From Candidatus Rhodoferax mariagerensis (GTDB taxonomy: Bacteria > Pseudomonadota > Gammaproteobacteria > Burkholderiales > Burkholderiaceae_C), in the NCBI GenBank assembly GCA_016719055.1, contig JADKAW010000007.1, forward strand, positions 124,001-188,000: a stretch of DNA of 64,000 nt, in the 5' to 3' direction. The notes beneath the pieces were generated by a model. The model did no database searches and was not told the DNA's origin. It worked only from the letters and a program-made list of their open reading frames with translations. Both the position numbers and the translations under genes were made by a program. How positions within the stretch are numbered: the stretch's first letter is position 1; each line of letters starts with the position of its first letter. Positions 8,592 through 17,488 of this stretch are shown here, piece after piece.

Positions 8592-9965
8592 ATGAAACTT
8601 TTTTTACCCGCTTTTAGTTTGGCACTTCTGCCGGCCCGACTCAGAGGTATGTTCAACCTCAACGACCCCCGATGGGGTCGTTCCGACGACAAATCTTCAG
8701 ATGGCAACAGCAACAACGCAGACAGGCCTGATGCCCCTGCGCCAGGACCAGCACCTAAACCAGATAACGAACGTCGTCCCCGACAAGGACCCAATCAGGG
8801 GCCACCCGATTTGGACGAGCTGTGGCGTGATTTCAACCGCAAACTCGGCGGTCTTTTTGGAGGCATCAAGCCGGCAGGGCGCGGTGGCGGGTCAGGGGGC
8901 TCAGGTGGTTTTCAACCCGACATGAAAAATGCTGGCATTGGCGCGGGCTTGGTCGCCGCTGTGGCAATATTGATCTGGTTGGGCACCGGCTTTTTCATTG
9001 TCCAGGAAGGTCAGCAGGCGGTCATCACTCAATTTGGCAAATACAACTCCACCGTGGGTGCCGGCTTTAACTGGCGTTTGCCTTACCCCATTCAGCGTCA
9101 TGAGTTGATTTTCGTGACCCAGATCCGCTCGGTTGACGTTGGGCGAGATGTGGTCATCAAGGCGACCGGTTTGCGTGAGTCGGCCATGCTCACTGAAGAT
9201 GAAAATATTGTTGAAATCAAATTTGCTGTGCAATATCGACTTAGTGATGCGCGCGCGTTTTTGTTTGAAAGCAAAAATCCTGCAGATGCTGTGGTGCAGG
9301 CTGCTGAAACCGCCGTGCGCGAAGTGGTCGGCAAGATGCGCATGGACAGCGCCCTGTCGGATGAGCGCGACCAGATTGCACCCCGCGTCCGAGCGCTGAT
9401 GCAAAAAATCCTGGATCGTTACAAAGTCGGCATCGAGGTTGTGGGTATCAATCTGCAGCAGGGGGGTGTGCGTCCTCCAGAGCAGGTGCAGGCGGCATTT
9501 GATGATGTTTTGAAGGCTGGCCAGGAGCGCGAGCGGGCTAAGAATGAGGCGCAAGCCTATGCCAACGATGTGATTCCACGTGCGGTGGGTGCTGCATCCA
9601 GGCTGAAAGAAGAAGCCGACGCCTACAAAGCCCGCATCGTGGCGCAAGCGCAAGGTGATTCGCAGCGGTTCAAGTCGGTGCTGGTGGAGTACCAGAAGGC
9701 ACCCCAAGTCACTCGCGATCGAATGTACATCGATGCCATGCAGCAAATCTACAGCAACGTGACCAAAGTCATGGTGGACTCGCGACAGGGTTCCAACCTG
9801 CTTTACCTGCCGCTGGACAAAATTATCCAGTCTGCCGGGTCTGGAATCGATGAGGTCGCGCCTGTGCCTGCCATTGCAGCCAGCGCCGGCGGGTCGGCTG
9901 TTGCAGCGGCAGCAGACGCCCGCGCCCGAGATGCGACGCGTACTCGCAACCGTGAAACTCGTTAG
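8592..9965 (+). CDS. hflK: HflK subunit of the HflKC membrane complex
   Basis: 457 residues from ATG 8592; an internal ATG at 8649 (MFNLNDPRWGR) is an alternative. A Gly/Pro/Asn-rich cytoplasmic N-terminus with a GGGSGGSGG stretch precedes one transmembrane helix (about 118-138, GAGLVAAVAILIWLGTGFFI) and an SPFH/band-7 domain in the periplasm, ending with an Ala/Arg-rich coil. HflK and HflC form a cage around the FtsH protease and modulate membrane-protein degradation. hflC begins 8 bases downstream. Confidence 0.95.
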   Translation: MKLFLPAFSLALLPARLRGMFNLNDPRWGRSDDKSSDGNSNNADRPDAPAPGPAPKPDNERRPRQGPNQGPPDLDELWRDFNRKLGGLFGGIKPAGRGGGSGGSGGFQPDMKNAGIGAGLVAAVAILIWLGTGFFIVQEGQQAVITQFGKYNSTVGAGFNWRLPYPIQRHELIFVTQIRSVDVGRDVVIKATGLRESAMLTEDENIVEIKFAVQYRLSDARAFLFESKNPADAVVQAAETAVREVVGKMRMDSALSDERDQIAPRVRALMQKILDRYKVGIEVVGINLQQGGVRPPEQVQAAFDDVLKAGQERERAKNEAQAYANDVIPRAVGAASRLKEEADAYKARIVAQAQGDSQRFKSVLVEYQKAPQVTRDRMYIDAMQQIYSNVTKVMVDSRQGSNLLYLPLDKIIQSAGSGIDEVAPVPAIAASAGGSAVAAAADARARDATRTRNRETR

Positions 9966-9973
9966 GATCTCTT

Positions 9974-10879
9974 ATGAATCGGCTAGGTTTTATTCTTTCA
10001 AGCATCGTTTTCGCGTTGGCAGTTGCCAGTTCAACCTTGTTTGTGGTTGACCAACGTCAATTTGGCGTTGTTTTTGCGCTCGGTCAAATCAAGGACGTGA
10101 TTACCGAACCCGGCTTGAACTTCAAACTGCCTCCACCGTTTCAGAATGTGTCTTACATTGACAAACGTTTGCTGACTTTGGACAGCACCGACAACGAGCC
10201 CGTTCTGACTGCTGAAAAGCAGCGGGTGGTGATTGACTGGTATGTACGTTGGCGCATTTCTGAGCCCACCGAGTACATTCGCAATGTTGGTACCACCGAA
10301 GCTGCCGGTGCCAGCCAGCTCAACCGTGTGGTGCGCAATGCCTTCCAGGAAGAAATCAACAAGCGAACCGTCAAGGAATTGTTGTCGGTCAAACGCGAAG
10401 CCTTGATGCAGGACGTCAAAGACGAGGTGTTGAGTCAGGTGCGTGGTGCCAAGCCCTGGGGTGTGGATGTGATTGATGTGCGCATCACCCGGGTTGACTA
10501 TGTGGATGCCATTACCGAATCGGTTTACCGCCGCATGGAGGCGGAGCGCAAGCGCGTTGCCAACGAGTTGCGGTCAACCGGCGCTGCCGAAGGCGAAAAA
10601 ATTCGTGCCGATGCCGACCGCCAGCGCGAAGTCACCATTGCCAATGCTTACCGTGACGCTCAAAAAATCAAGGGCGAGGGAGATGCCGAAGCGGCCCGGC
10701 TTTATTCTGATGCCTTTGGTCGGGACCCCCAATTTGCGCAGTTTTACCGAAGTCTGGATGCCTACAAGGTCAGTTTTTCGAAGAAAAGCGATGTTATGGT
10801 GATGGACCCAGCCAGCTCCGAGTTTTTCAAGGCGCTGCGTGGCGCGGTACCGGCCTCGCCGGCCAGCGTAAAAAAATAA
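9974..10879 (+). CDS. hflC: HflC subunit of the HflKC membrane complex
   Basis: 301 residues. One N-terminal membrane anchor (about 5-24, FILSSIVFALAVASSTLFVV) is followed by an SPFH domain (VDQRQFGVVFALGQIKDV, LNFKLPPPFQNV) and a long charged helix rich in Arg, Glu and Ala. It pairs with the preceding HflK, with which it shares domain plan and operon. The complex surrounds FtsH hexamers in the inner membrane. Length is normal and there is no irregularity. Confidence 0.96.
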   Translation: MNRLGFILSSIVFALAVASSTLFVVDQRQFGVVFALGQIKDVITEPGLNFKLPPPFQNVSYIDKRLLTLDSTDNEPVLTAEKQRVVIDWYVRWRISEPTEYIRNVGTTEAAGASQLNRVVRNAFQEEINKRTVKELLSVKREALMQDVKDEVLSQVRGAKPWGVDVIDVRITRVDYVDAITESVYRRMEAERKRVANELRSTGAAEGEKIRADADRQREVTIANAYRDAQKIKGEGDAEAARLYSDAFGRDPQFAQFYRSLDAYKVSFSKKSDVMVMDPASSEFFKALRGAVPASPASVKK

Positions 10880-10891
10880 TCGGATTGCGGT

Positions 10892-11080
10892 TTGGACAGC
10901 TCGACGTTTTGGCTGGCGATGGCACTGGTTTTGATTGTTGAAGGCTTTATGCCCTTTGTGTCTCCCGCAACGTGGCGCAAAACCTTTCTGCAAGTGCTTC
11001 AACTCAGCGACGGGCAACTGCGCTTTTTCGGACTGTGCAGTTTGATGGCAGGGGTTGCGCTGATTTGGTGGTTGGCGTGA
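10892..11080 (+). CDS. DUF2065 (YjeT-like) small membrane protein
   Basis: 62 residues starting at TTG 10892, 12 bases after hflC. It has two hydrophobic helices (FWLAMALVLIVEGFMPFVSP and the C-terminal FGLCSLMAGVALIWWLA) joined by a short basic loop with WRKTFLQVLQLSDGQLR. That pattern is DUF2065, which regularly follows hflC in proteobacteria. Function is unknown; co-occurrence suggests a link to the HflKC-FtsH complex. The non-ATG start has no strong ribosome-binding site, so translation may depend on coupling to hflC. Confidence 0.8.
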   Translation: MDSSTFWLAMALVLIVEGFMPFVSPATWRKTFLQVLQLSDGQLRFFGLCSLMAGVALIWWLA

Positions 11081-11138
11081 CAGAAACTGTGGGTTTCGCC
11101 CGGTAAAATCACGTTTTTAACAGCCTCCCAAAAATCAC

Positions 11139-12287
11139 ATGTCTGCTTGGGTCCTGCCGGATCACATTGCCGATGTTTTGCCGTCTGAAGCGCGGCACAT
11201 CGAAGAATTGCGTCGAGACCTGCTGAACACAGCGCGTTGTTATGGCTATGAGTTGGTCATGCCCCCGCTTTTGGAGCATCTTGAATCCTTGTTGACAGGT
11301 GCTGGCGAGGCGCTGAACTTACAGACCTTCAAACTGGTCGATCAACTATCAGGTCGCATGCTGGGTCTTCGCGCTGACAGCACGCCACAGGTAGCCCGAA
11401 TTGACGCTCATCTGCTCAACCGCAGCGGCGTCACCCGCCTGTGTTACTGCGGGCCGGTGCTGCACACCCGCCCCGGGGCACCCCAGGCCAGCCGTGAACC
11501 CTTGCAGTTGGGGGCTGAAATATATGGCCATGCGGGTCTGGAAGCTGACATCGAGGTCCTGACCCTGGCGCTGGATTGCCTGAAAGCGGCCAAGGTTCAG
11601 TCCCCCAGCGTCGACCTGGCCGATGCCCGTTTGGTCAAGGCCATGCTCTCGGGTGTTTCTGTAAAGCCCGCTCAACTGGCAGCGCTGTATGCCGCGCTGG
11701 CGGCCAAAGACAGTCCCGAGTTGATGACACTCACGCGTGATCTGCCTGACCAGGTGCGTCAGGGGCTTTTGGCATTGGTGCAGCTGTATGGCGATGAATC
11801 GGTCCTGATTGAGGCTGAAAAGGTACTCCAGCCCTTGCCAGCTGTGCGCCAGGCACTACAAAATTTAAAGCAATTGATCAGCCATTTGCCGGGTGTGCAT
11901 GTCACCTTTGACTTGGCTGACCTGCGTGGATATGCCTATTACACCGGGGCGCGATTTGCCATCTATGCGCCAGCTGGTAGCGATGCGCTGGCGCGTGGTG
12001 GCCGTTATGACGAGGTCGGCGCGGTGTTTGGCCGCAATCGGCCAGCGGCTGGGTTCAGCCTGGACCTCAAGGCCTTGGTGGCAGCCGTCAACCCTCGGGC
12101 TCTGCAAGCCGCGATCCGGGCACCGTGGCGCAAGGACGCAAGGCTGTCAGGTGCGATTTCTGTCTTGCGCGCGCGCGGCGAAGTGGTTACCTGCGTACTG
12201 CCGGGCCATGAAAGCGAAGTTGATGAATTCCATTGCGACCGCGAACTGATTGAAGTTGCCGGGCAGTGGGTTGTACAAGCCATCTGA
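11139..12287 (+). CDS. hisZ: ATP phosphoribosyltransferase regulatory subunit HisZ
   Basis: 382 residues, class II aaRS-like fold related to HisRS: motif 2-like RLCYCGPVLHTRPGAPQASRE, GAEIYGHAGLEADIEV, and a C-terminal GGRYDEVGAVFG. It lacks a HisRS anticodon-binding domain, as HisZ does. HisZ assembles with short-form HisG to make the first histidine-biosynthesis enzyme and its feedback sensor. Placement between hflC/DUF2065 and purA is the usual betaproteobacterial location. The sequence GGTAAAATC at about 11102-11110 could be a -10 element for a promoter in the 58-base gap upstream. Confidence 0.94.
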   Translation: MSAWVLPDHIADVLPSEARHIEELRRDLLNTARCYGYELVMPPLLEHLESLLTGAGEALNLQTFKLVDQLSGRMLGLRADSTPQVARIDAHLLNRSGVTRLCYCGPVLHTRPGAPQASREPLQLGAEIYGHAGLEADIEVLTLALDCLKAAKVQSPSVDLADARLVKAMLSGVSVKPAQLAALYAALAAKDSPELMTLTRDLPDQVRQGLLALVQLYGDESVLIEAEKVLQPLPAVRQALQNLKQLISHLPGVHVTFDLADLRGYAYYTGARFAIYAPAGSDALARGGRYDEVGAVFGRNRPAAGFSLDLKALVAAVNPRALQAAIRAPWRKDARLSGAISVLRARGEVVTCVLPGHESEVDEFHCDRELIEVAGQWVVQAI

Positions 12288-12307
12288 TTTTTTACAAGCG
12301 AAACATA

Positions 12308-13684
12308 ATGACTGCGATCAAAGGACGAAATGTGGTTGTCGTTGGCACTCAATGGGGCGACGAGGGCAAAGGCAAGCTGGTTGATTGGCTCACCGAGAGC
12401 GCTCAAGGCGTGGTACGCTTTCAAGGCGGCCACAACGCGGGTCATACCCTGGTGATCAACGGCGTCAAGACCGCTCTGCACCTGATTCCCAGCGGCATCA
12501 TGCGCTCGGGTGTCAAGTGTTACATCGGCAATGGTGTGGTGCTGTCAGCCGCCAAGCTGTTTGACGAAATCGCTGGCCTGGAAAAGGTCGGCGTTGAGCT
12601 GCGCTCGCGCCTGCGCGTCAGCGAGGCCTGCCCATTGATCCTGCCATTTCACGCCGCACTTGACGTGGCACGCGAAGCCGCCCGCGAGCAGGGCGGTAGT
12701 GAAAAAATAGGCACCACTGGCCGTGGCATTGGCCCAGCCTACGAAGACAAGATTGCCCGACGCGCCCTGCGGGTGCAAGACCTCAAGTTTCCCGAGCGTT
12801 TTGCCAATAAACTGCGGGATTTGCTGAGCCTGCATAACCATGTGCTCACCACCTACCTCGGTTCCAGGTCATTTGACTTTGGCACAACGCTGGCACCTTA
12901 CATGAAAGACGGCGAGGTGCAGTTCCAACCCGTTTTCGATGAGGCGATGCGCCATGCCGAACTGCTCAAGCCCATGATGGCAGACGTGTCGCGTGAGCTC
13001 AATGACGCACACCTTAAGGGCGAAAACCTGCTGTTCGAAGGGGCACAGGGCACGCTGCTGGATGTGGACCACGGCACTTATCCGTTTGTCACGTCGAGCA
13101 ACTGCGTGGCCGGCAATGCAGCAGCTGGTGCCGGGGTTGGCCCGGGCTTGCTGCACTATGTGCTGGGCATCACCAAAGCTTATTGCACCCGCGTGGGTGG
13201 CGGCCCATTCCCCACCGAACTCGACTGGGAAGTGCCCGGCACCCCCGGTTACCATATGAGTACGGTGGGTGCTGAAAAAGGCGTGACCACTGGGCGCAGC
13301 CGCCGTTGTGGCTGGTTTGACGCCGCCTTGCTCAAGCGTTCAGCCCAGGTCAACGGCCTGACTGGCCTGTGCATTACCAAGCTCGACGTGCTCGATGGCC
13401 TGAAAGAGCTGTTGCTGTGCACCGGTTATGAGCTCGATGGTGAGCAGACGGACATTTTGCCGATGGGCGCTGACGACATTGCCCGTTGCAAGCCGGTTTA
13501 TGAAACCTTGGAGGGCTGGAGCGACAGCACCGTAGGAGTGACACAGTACGACATGCTGCCCACCGCAGCCCGGCTGTACCTGCAGCGTATTGAACAAGTC
13601 ACGGGCGTGCCCATCCACATCGTGTCCACCAGCCCGGACCGTGAGCACACCATCATGATGCGCCATCCGTATCTGGCCGATTGA
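12308..13684 (+). CDS. purA: Adenylosuccinate synthetase PurA
   Basis: 458 residues from ATG 12308; the longer frame from 12266 would overlap hisZ. The N-terminal GTP-binding loop GTQWGDEGKGK is intact, followed by VRFQGGHNAGHTL, IGTTGRGIGPAYEDK, and the C-terminal STSPDRE. It converts IMP and aspartate to adenylosuccinate using GTP, the first committed step to AMP. It is followed by a purine-type phosphoribosyltransferase, so the pair may form a small purine unit. Confidence 0.97.
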   Translation: MTAIKGRNVVVVGTQWGDEGKGKLVDWLTESAQGVVRFQGGHNAGHTLVINGVKTALHLIPSGIMRSGVKCYIGNGVVLSAAKLFDEIAGLEKVGVELRSRLRVSEACPLILPFHAALDVAREAAREQGGSEKIGTTGRGIGPAYEDKIARRALRVQDLKFPERFANKLRDLLSLHNHVLTTYLGSRSFDFGTTLAPYMKDGEVQFQPVFDEAMRHAELLKPMMADVSRELNDAHLKGENLLFEGAQGTLLDVDHGTYPFVTSSNCVAGNAAAGAGVGPGLLHYVLGITKAYCTRVGGGPFPTELDWEVPGTPGYHMSTVGAEKGVTTGRSRRCGWFDAALLKRSAQVNGLTGLCITKLDVLDGLKELLLCTGYELDGEQTDILPMGADDIARCKPVYETLEGWSDSTVGVTQYDMLPTAARLYLQRIEQVTGVPIHIVSTSPDREHTIMMRHPYLAD

Positions 13685-13758
13685 ATACTTTTTATGTCAA
13701 ACTGACCTCTAGCCCCCGTCCTTATTGCACAGACAGCTATTTATTCAGGAGTAAATTC

Positions 13759-14283
13759 ATGTTGACAGAAGATGGCAAACACCTGTACGTAAGCTACGAC
13801 GAGTACCACAATCTGATTGAAAAGCTTGCCATCAAGGTGTTTCAGTCGGGCTGGCAGTTTGACACCATTTTGTGTTTGGCACGGGGTGGTATGCGCCCCG
13901 GCGACATCCTGTCACGTGTGTTTGACAAGCCACTGGCCATCATGTCAACCAGCTCGTACCGGTCAGAAGCCGGCACGGTCCAGGGCCAGCTCGACATCGC
14001 CCACTACATCACCACCCCCAAAGGTCAAATTGCAGGCAAAGTGCTGTTGGTGGACGACCTGGCTGATTCTGGTCACACCCTCGCTGCGGTGATCCAGCAG
14101 CTCAAGACCAACTACAAACCGATTGTTGAATTGCGCAGCGCGGTGATTTGGACCAAGGCACTGTCTACTTTTTCACCCGACTACTGCGTCGATTTTCTGC
14201 CGACCAACCCGTGGATTCACCAGCCGTTTGAGGGTTATGACAGCATGAAACCCGAGCAGCTCATTCAAAAATGGAGCGTTTGA
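13759..14283 (+). CDS. Purine-type phosphoribosyltransferase (Gpt/Hpt-like)
   Basis: 174 residues from ATG 13759, with an AGGAGT ribosome-binding site at 13747-13752. The PRPP-binding signature VLLVDDLADSGHTL is intact, with an upstream LARGGMRPGDIL flexible-loop region. This is the type I PRTase fold and most resembles xanthine or hypoxanthine-guanine phosphoribosyltransferases, which salvage purine bases to nucleotides. Substrate cannot be read from sequence alone. The next gene begins 26 bases later. Confidence 0.88.
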   Translation: MLTEDGKHLYVSYDEYHNLIEKLAIKVFQSGWQFDTILCLARGGMRPGDILSRVFDKPLAIMSTSSYRSEAGTVQGQLDIAHYITTPKGQIAGKVLLVDDLADSGHTLAAVIQQLKTNYKPIVELRSAVIWTKALSTFSPDYCVDFLPTNPWIHQPFEGYDSMKPEQLIQKWSV

Positions 14284-14308
14284 CCCCACACATCCGGGAA
14301 ACATCCAG

Positions 14309-15514
14309 ATGACCGATCACAGCACGTTTCTGATTCACCACCCCTACAGCCCGCCTGCTGGCTTTGCGGCACCGCAGCCTGGCGTTTTCAAGGCGTCAAC
14401 GGTGTTTTTCCCCAACGTGGCTGCCATGCGACAATTTGAATGGAAGGACAAGACTGCCTACACCTACGGCCTTCACGGCACGCCCACCACCTACACGCTC
14501 GAAGAGCGCTTGTGTGCTCTGGAAGGTGGCGCGCAGTGTCTGCTGGTGCCCAGTGGCCTGGCGGCGATTGCCACGGTGTCGCTGGCTTTGCTCAAAGCGG
14601 GTGATGAAGTCCTGATTCCTGACAATGCTTACGGCCCCAACAAGGTGCTCGCAGAAGGCGAGTTGGCGCGATGGGGCATCAGCCACCGGTTTTATGACGC
14701 CATGCAGCCTGCGGATCTGACTGCCAAGATCGGTCAAAACACCCGCCTGGTCTGGCTGGAGGCGGCTGGCTCGGTCACTCTGGAGTTTCCTGACCTAGTG
14801 CAGCAGGTTGCCATTTGCAAGGCCGCCGGTGTGCTGTGTGCCTTGGACAACACCTGGGGTGCGGGCCTGGCTTTTGCGCCGTTTGATTTGCACCCCGGTG
14901 CGTCACCCGCGTTGTCAGTTGATGTATCCATCCATGCCCTGACCAAGTATCCAAGCGGCGGCGGCGATGTGCTGATGGGCAGCGTCGTTACCCGTGATGC
15001 AGCGCTGCACATGCAACTCAAGCTGTGCCACATGCGCCTGGGTTTGGGGGTTGCCGCCAACGACGCCGAGGCGGTGTTACGGGGCTTGCCCAGCCTGGCC
15101 CTACGCTACAAGGCGCACGATGACACCACCCGCGCGCTGGCCCAATGGAGCTTGACACGTCCTGAATTCGCCCAAGTGTTACACCCGGCCTTGCCCGGCT
15201 CTGCGGGTCATCGGCACTGGCAGCACCTGTGTCACCAAGGGTCAGGTGGTGCGGCCGGGCTTTTCAGCGTGATCTTCAAACCCTGCTACAGCCAGCTTCA
15301 GGTAGATCAGTTTTGCGATGCGCTTGAGCTCTTCAAGATCGGCTACAGCTGGGGCGGCCCGATCAGCCTGGTAATGCCCTACGAACTTGCTCGCATGCGC
15401 CCAACGTGGCCGTCTCACCTGAAGGCGGGCACCTTGGTGCGGTTTTCGATTGGGTTGGAAGCCGTGACTGACTTGCAGAAAGACCTGGCGCAAGCCTTGA
15501 AGCAACTGGTTTGA
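14309..15514 (+). CDS. metC: Cystathionine beta-lyase (PLP-dependent, Cys/Met metabolism)
   Basis: 401 residues. It is a Cys/Met-metabolism PLP enzyme: TAYTYGLHGTPTTYTLEERL near the N-terminus, the phosphate-contacting PSGLAAIATVSLA, and the Schiff-base lysine in HALTKYPSGGGDVLMGS. The substrate-region style matches MetC rather than MetB. It cleaves cystathionine to homocysteine, pyruvate and ammonia in methionine synthesis. An ATG at 14309 follows the PRTase stop by 26 bases. Reaction assignment is by family; related lyases act on other thioethers. Confidence 0.88.
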   Translation: MTDHSTFLIHHPYSPPAGFAAPQPGVFKASTVFFPNVAAMRQFEWKDKTAYTYGLHGTPTTYTLEERLCALEGGAQCLLVPSGLAAIATVSLALLKAGDEVLIPDNAYGPNKVLAEGELARWGISHRFYDAMQPADLTAKIGQNTRLVWLEAAGSVTLEFPDLVQQVAICKAAGVLCALDNTWGAGLAFAPFDLHPGASPALSVDVSIHALTKYPSGGGDVLMGSVVTRDAALHMQLKLCHMRLGLGVAANDAEAVLRGLPSLALRYKAHDDTTRALAQWSLTRPEFAQVLHPALPGSAGHRHWQHLCHQGSGGAAGLFSVIFKPCYSQLQVDQFCDALELFKIGYSWGGPISLVMPYELARMRPTWPSHLKAGTLVRFSIGLEAVTDLQKDLAQALKQLV

Positions 15515-15557
15515 GCCAGCAGCTAAAATCAGTCTCAAACAACATTGAAAGACTACA

Positions 15558-15728
15558 TTGGCAACACCTAATTACGGCTACGAAAAACGTCAGAAAGAGC
15601 TGGCAAAAAAGAAGAAAAAAGAAGAAAAGCTCAAAGAGAAAGCCCAACGCAAAGTGGGCGAGGGTGGCCATGGAGATACCCCTGATGAATCTGGTACGCC
15701 AGCAGAGCAGCCCGCAACCCCTGATTGA
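15558..15728 (+). CDS. Small lysine-rich protein, conserved type in Burkholderiales
   Basis: A 56-residue frame starting at TTG 15558 and reading MATPNYGYEKRQKELAKKKK, then KEEKLKEKAQRKVGEGGHGD and a Pro/Glu/Thr tail to TGA 15726-15728. The N-terminus is nearly all Lys, Glu and Arg and should form a basic helix. Small proteins of this style recur in Comamonadaceae genomes; no function is known to me. A TAAAAT -10-like element lies at about 15524-15529. The frame is on the other strand from mnmH and converges with it. Confidence 0.7.
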   Translation: MATPNYGYEKRQKELAKKKKKEEKLKEKAQRKVGEGGHGDTPDESGTPAEQPATPD

Positions 15729-15781
15729 GTTTTTTGCCGAACAGTCAATTTGCCAGGTCGGCGCAGATTTGATGTGCCAAA

Positions 15782-16810
15782 TCAGCCATAAGCCCCCATG
15801 GACCGGTCATAAGGCGCTATGGTTTTTGAGTTTTTGAAATGTACAAAATTGCGTTGCATCGACTGCAGGTAGGCTGGGTCGTAGTGCTGGGTCAATAAGT
15901 CTTGAACCACCGGTGCCATCTTGCCAGAGCGCGCCTGCGCTTGCCAGCCTTCAACCACCGAGCGACCTCGAAGCGCGGTCAGCACTGACAAACGGTCGCA
16001 AAAATAGTCCACGTCCTGTACCAAATAGTCGTAGTCTTCCAGCAACAGAGCCACCCGTTGGGCTTCAGACAACTGCAAATCCAGGCACGGGCCTTGGCGC
16101 ATGGCGTCAATCATCGCGGTGGACACCGACACATTGCCCACCTTTTTGCTCTCGCTCTCGATAAACACTGGGCGCTGCGGATCGAGGCGGCGCAGTGCGT
16201 TCCACACCAGCATGTCAAAACGTTTCTGGCTGGGCTGTGCCAGGCCTGGAATCGCCCCCAGCACCGAACTGCGGTGGTTTGCCAGTGCTTCGAGGTCGAT
16301 GACTTGAGCACCCTGTGACGCCAGGGCCTGCAACAGCCGGGTTTTACCCGAGCCGGTCGGGCCACAAATCACCTGAAACTGCAGGCACTGCGCCAACCGG
16401 TCCGTGTCTTGCAGCAGGGCCGCGCGAAACGCTTTGTAACCACCTTCTACCAAAGTGACCCGAAAACCGATCTGGCTCAAAATCAGCGACAGTGCGCCAC
16501 TGCGCTGGCCGCCGCGCCAGCAGTAAGCCAAAGGTGTCCATTCCTTGGGCTTGTCGATGACTTCACGCTCGATGTGCGCGGCAATGTTGCGGGCGGCCAT
16601 GGCCGCACCGCGTTTGCGCGCCTCAAAGGGGTTGACCTGTTTGTACAGTGTGCCAATCTCGATGCGTTCGGCGTTGCAGAGCGTTGGCCAGTTCACTGCG
16701 CCTGGCAGATGGTCATCGCGGTACTCGTCTTCGCTGCGGGCATCAATCAGGGTGTCGAAGTCACCTAAGCGCGTCAACAGATCGATGGCGTTGATCGGTG
16801 TCAGACTCAT
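15782..16810 (-). CDS. mnmH: tRNA 2-selenouridine synthase MnmH (SelU)
   Basis: 342 residues. An N-terminal rhodanese domain (about 1-130) holds the catalytic Cys in AYCWRGGQRSG. A C-terminal P-loop domain has VICGPTGSGKTRLL. MnmH replaces the sulfur of 2-thiouridine at the tRNA wobble position with selenium, through a geranylated intermediate, using selenophosphate. Its presence implies selenophosphate synthase (SelD) elsewhere in the genome. The stop overlaps the start side of nothing downstream; upstream, its start overlaps the tesA stop by 4 bases, so the two are coupled. Confidence 0.94.
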   Translation of the reverse strand: MSLTPINAIDLLTRLGDFDTLIDARSEDEYRDDHLPGAVNWPTLCNAERIEIGTLYKQVNPFEARKRGAAMAARNIAAHIEREVIDKPKEWTPLAYCWRGGQRSGALSLILSQIGFRVTLVEGGYKAFRAALLQDTDRLAQCLQFQVICGPTGSGKTRLLQALASQGAQVIDLEALANHRSSVLGAIPGLAQPSQKRFDMLVWNALRRLDPQRPVFIESESKKVGNVSVSTAMIDAMRQGPCLDLQLSEAQRVALLLEDYDYLVQDVDYFCDRLSVLTALRGRSVVEGWQAQARSGKMAPVVQDLLTQHYDPAYLQSMQRNFVHFKNSKTIAPYDRSMGAYG

Positions 16811-17469
16811 CGCAGCAACTTTTTCAGCTCAGGCCAGATATTGGTCAGAATGGGTGACTGGGCGTCTTCATTGGGGTGGATCTGGTCAGCCTGAAACCAT
16901 TGCCGGCTATTGGGTGCGTCGGCCACACCCTTCAAAAAAAACGGCACCAGCGCTGCTTTGTGGCTTTTGGCGACACTGGCGTAAAGGTCCGCAAAGCGCT
17001 GGCCATAGTCGCGGCCGTAGTTGGGTGGCATTTGCATGCCCAGCAGCAGCACGCGGGCCCCAGACGACTGAGCCGCCTGTGTCATGGCCGACAGGTTGTC
17101 TTGCGTCATGGTCAGTGGCAGACCGCGCAGGGCATCGTTGGCTCCCAGTTCAATCACCACCAGGCTTGGCTGGTGCTGTGTGATCAATGCGCCCAGACGA
17201 CTGCGGCCACCCGAGGTGGTGTCGCCGCTGATGCTGGCATTGACCAATTTGGCGTCGATTTTTTCTTCCAGCAGCTTTTTCTCAAGCAGTGCCACCCAGC
17301 CGGTGCCACGCCTGAGTCCATACTCGGCACTCAATGAGTCTCCCACTACCAGAATCGTGGTACCAGATGGCTTGCCAGACGCAGCATGGGCTACGGTGGT
17401 GCGGGTCATATTCCCTGCGGCGGCCAATATACTGGCTAACGCGATACAGTGGCGACGGGTCATTTTCAT
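16807..17469 (-). CDS. tesA: Arylesterase / acyl-CoA thioesterase I-like SGNH hydrolase
   Basis: 220 residues from ATG 17469; ATG 17490 (adding MDVSTAS) is also possible. A signal peptide with a Lys-Met-Thr-Arg-Arg start and a hydrophobic core ends near VAHAASG. The SGNH blocks are present: GDSLSAEYGL (Ser nucleophile), GGRSR (Gly), ELGANDALRGLP (Asn) and DQIHPNEDAQ (Asp and His). TesA is a periplasmic esterase/thioesterase/lysophospholipase. It is divergent from the ybbA-like ATPase, as in E. coli, with only 19 bases between starts. Confidence 0.9.
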   Translation of the reverse strand: MKMTRRHCIALASILAAAGNMTRTTVAHAASGKPSGTTILVVGDSLSAEYGLRRGTGWVALLEKKLLEEKIDAKLVNASISGDTTSGGRSRLGALITQHQPSLVVIELGANDALRGLPLTMTQDNLSAMTQAAQSSGARVLLLGMQMPPNYGRDYGQRFADLYASVAKSHKAALVPFFLKGVADAPNSRQWFQADQIHPNEDAQSPILTNIWPELKKLLR

Positions 17470-17488
17470 AGAGGCAGTAGAAACATCC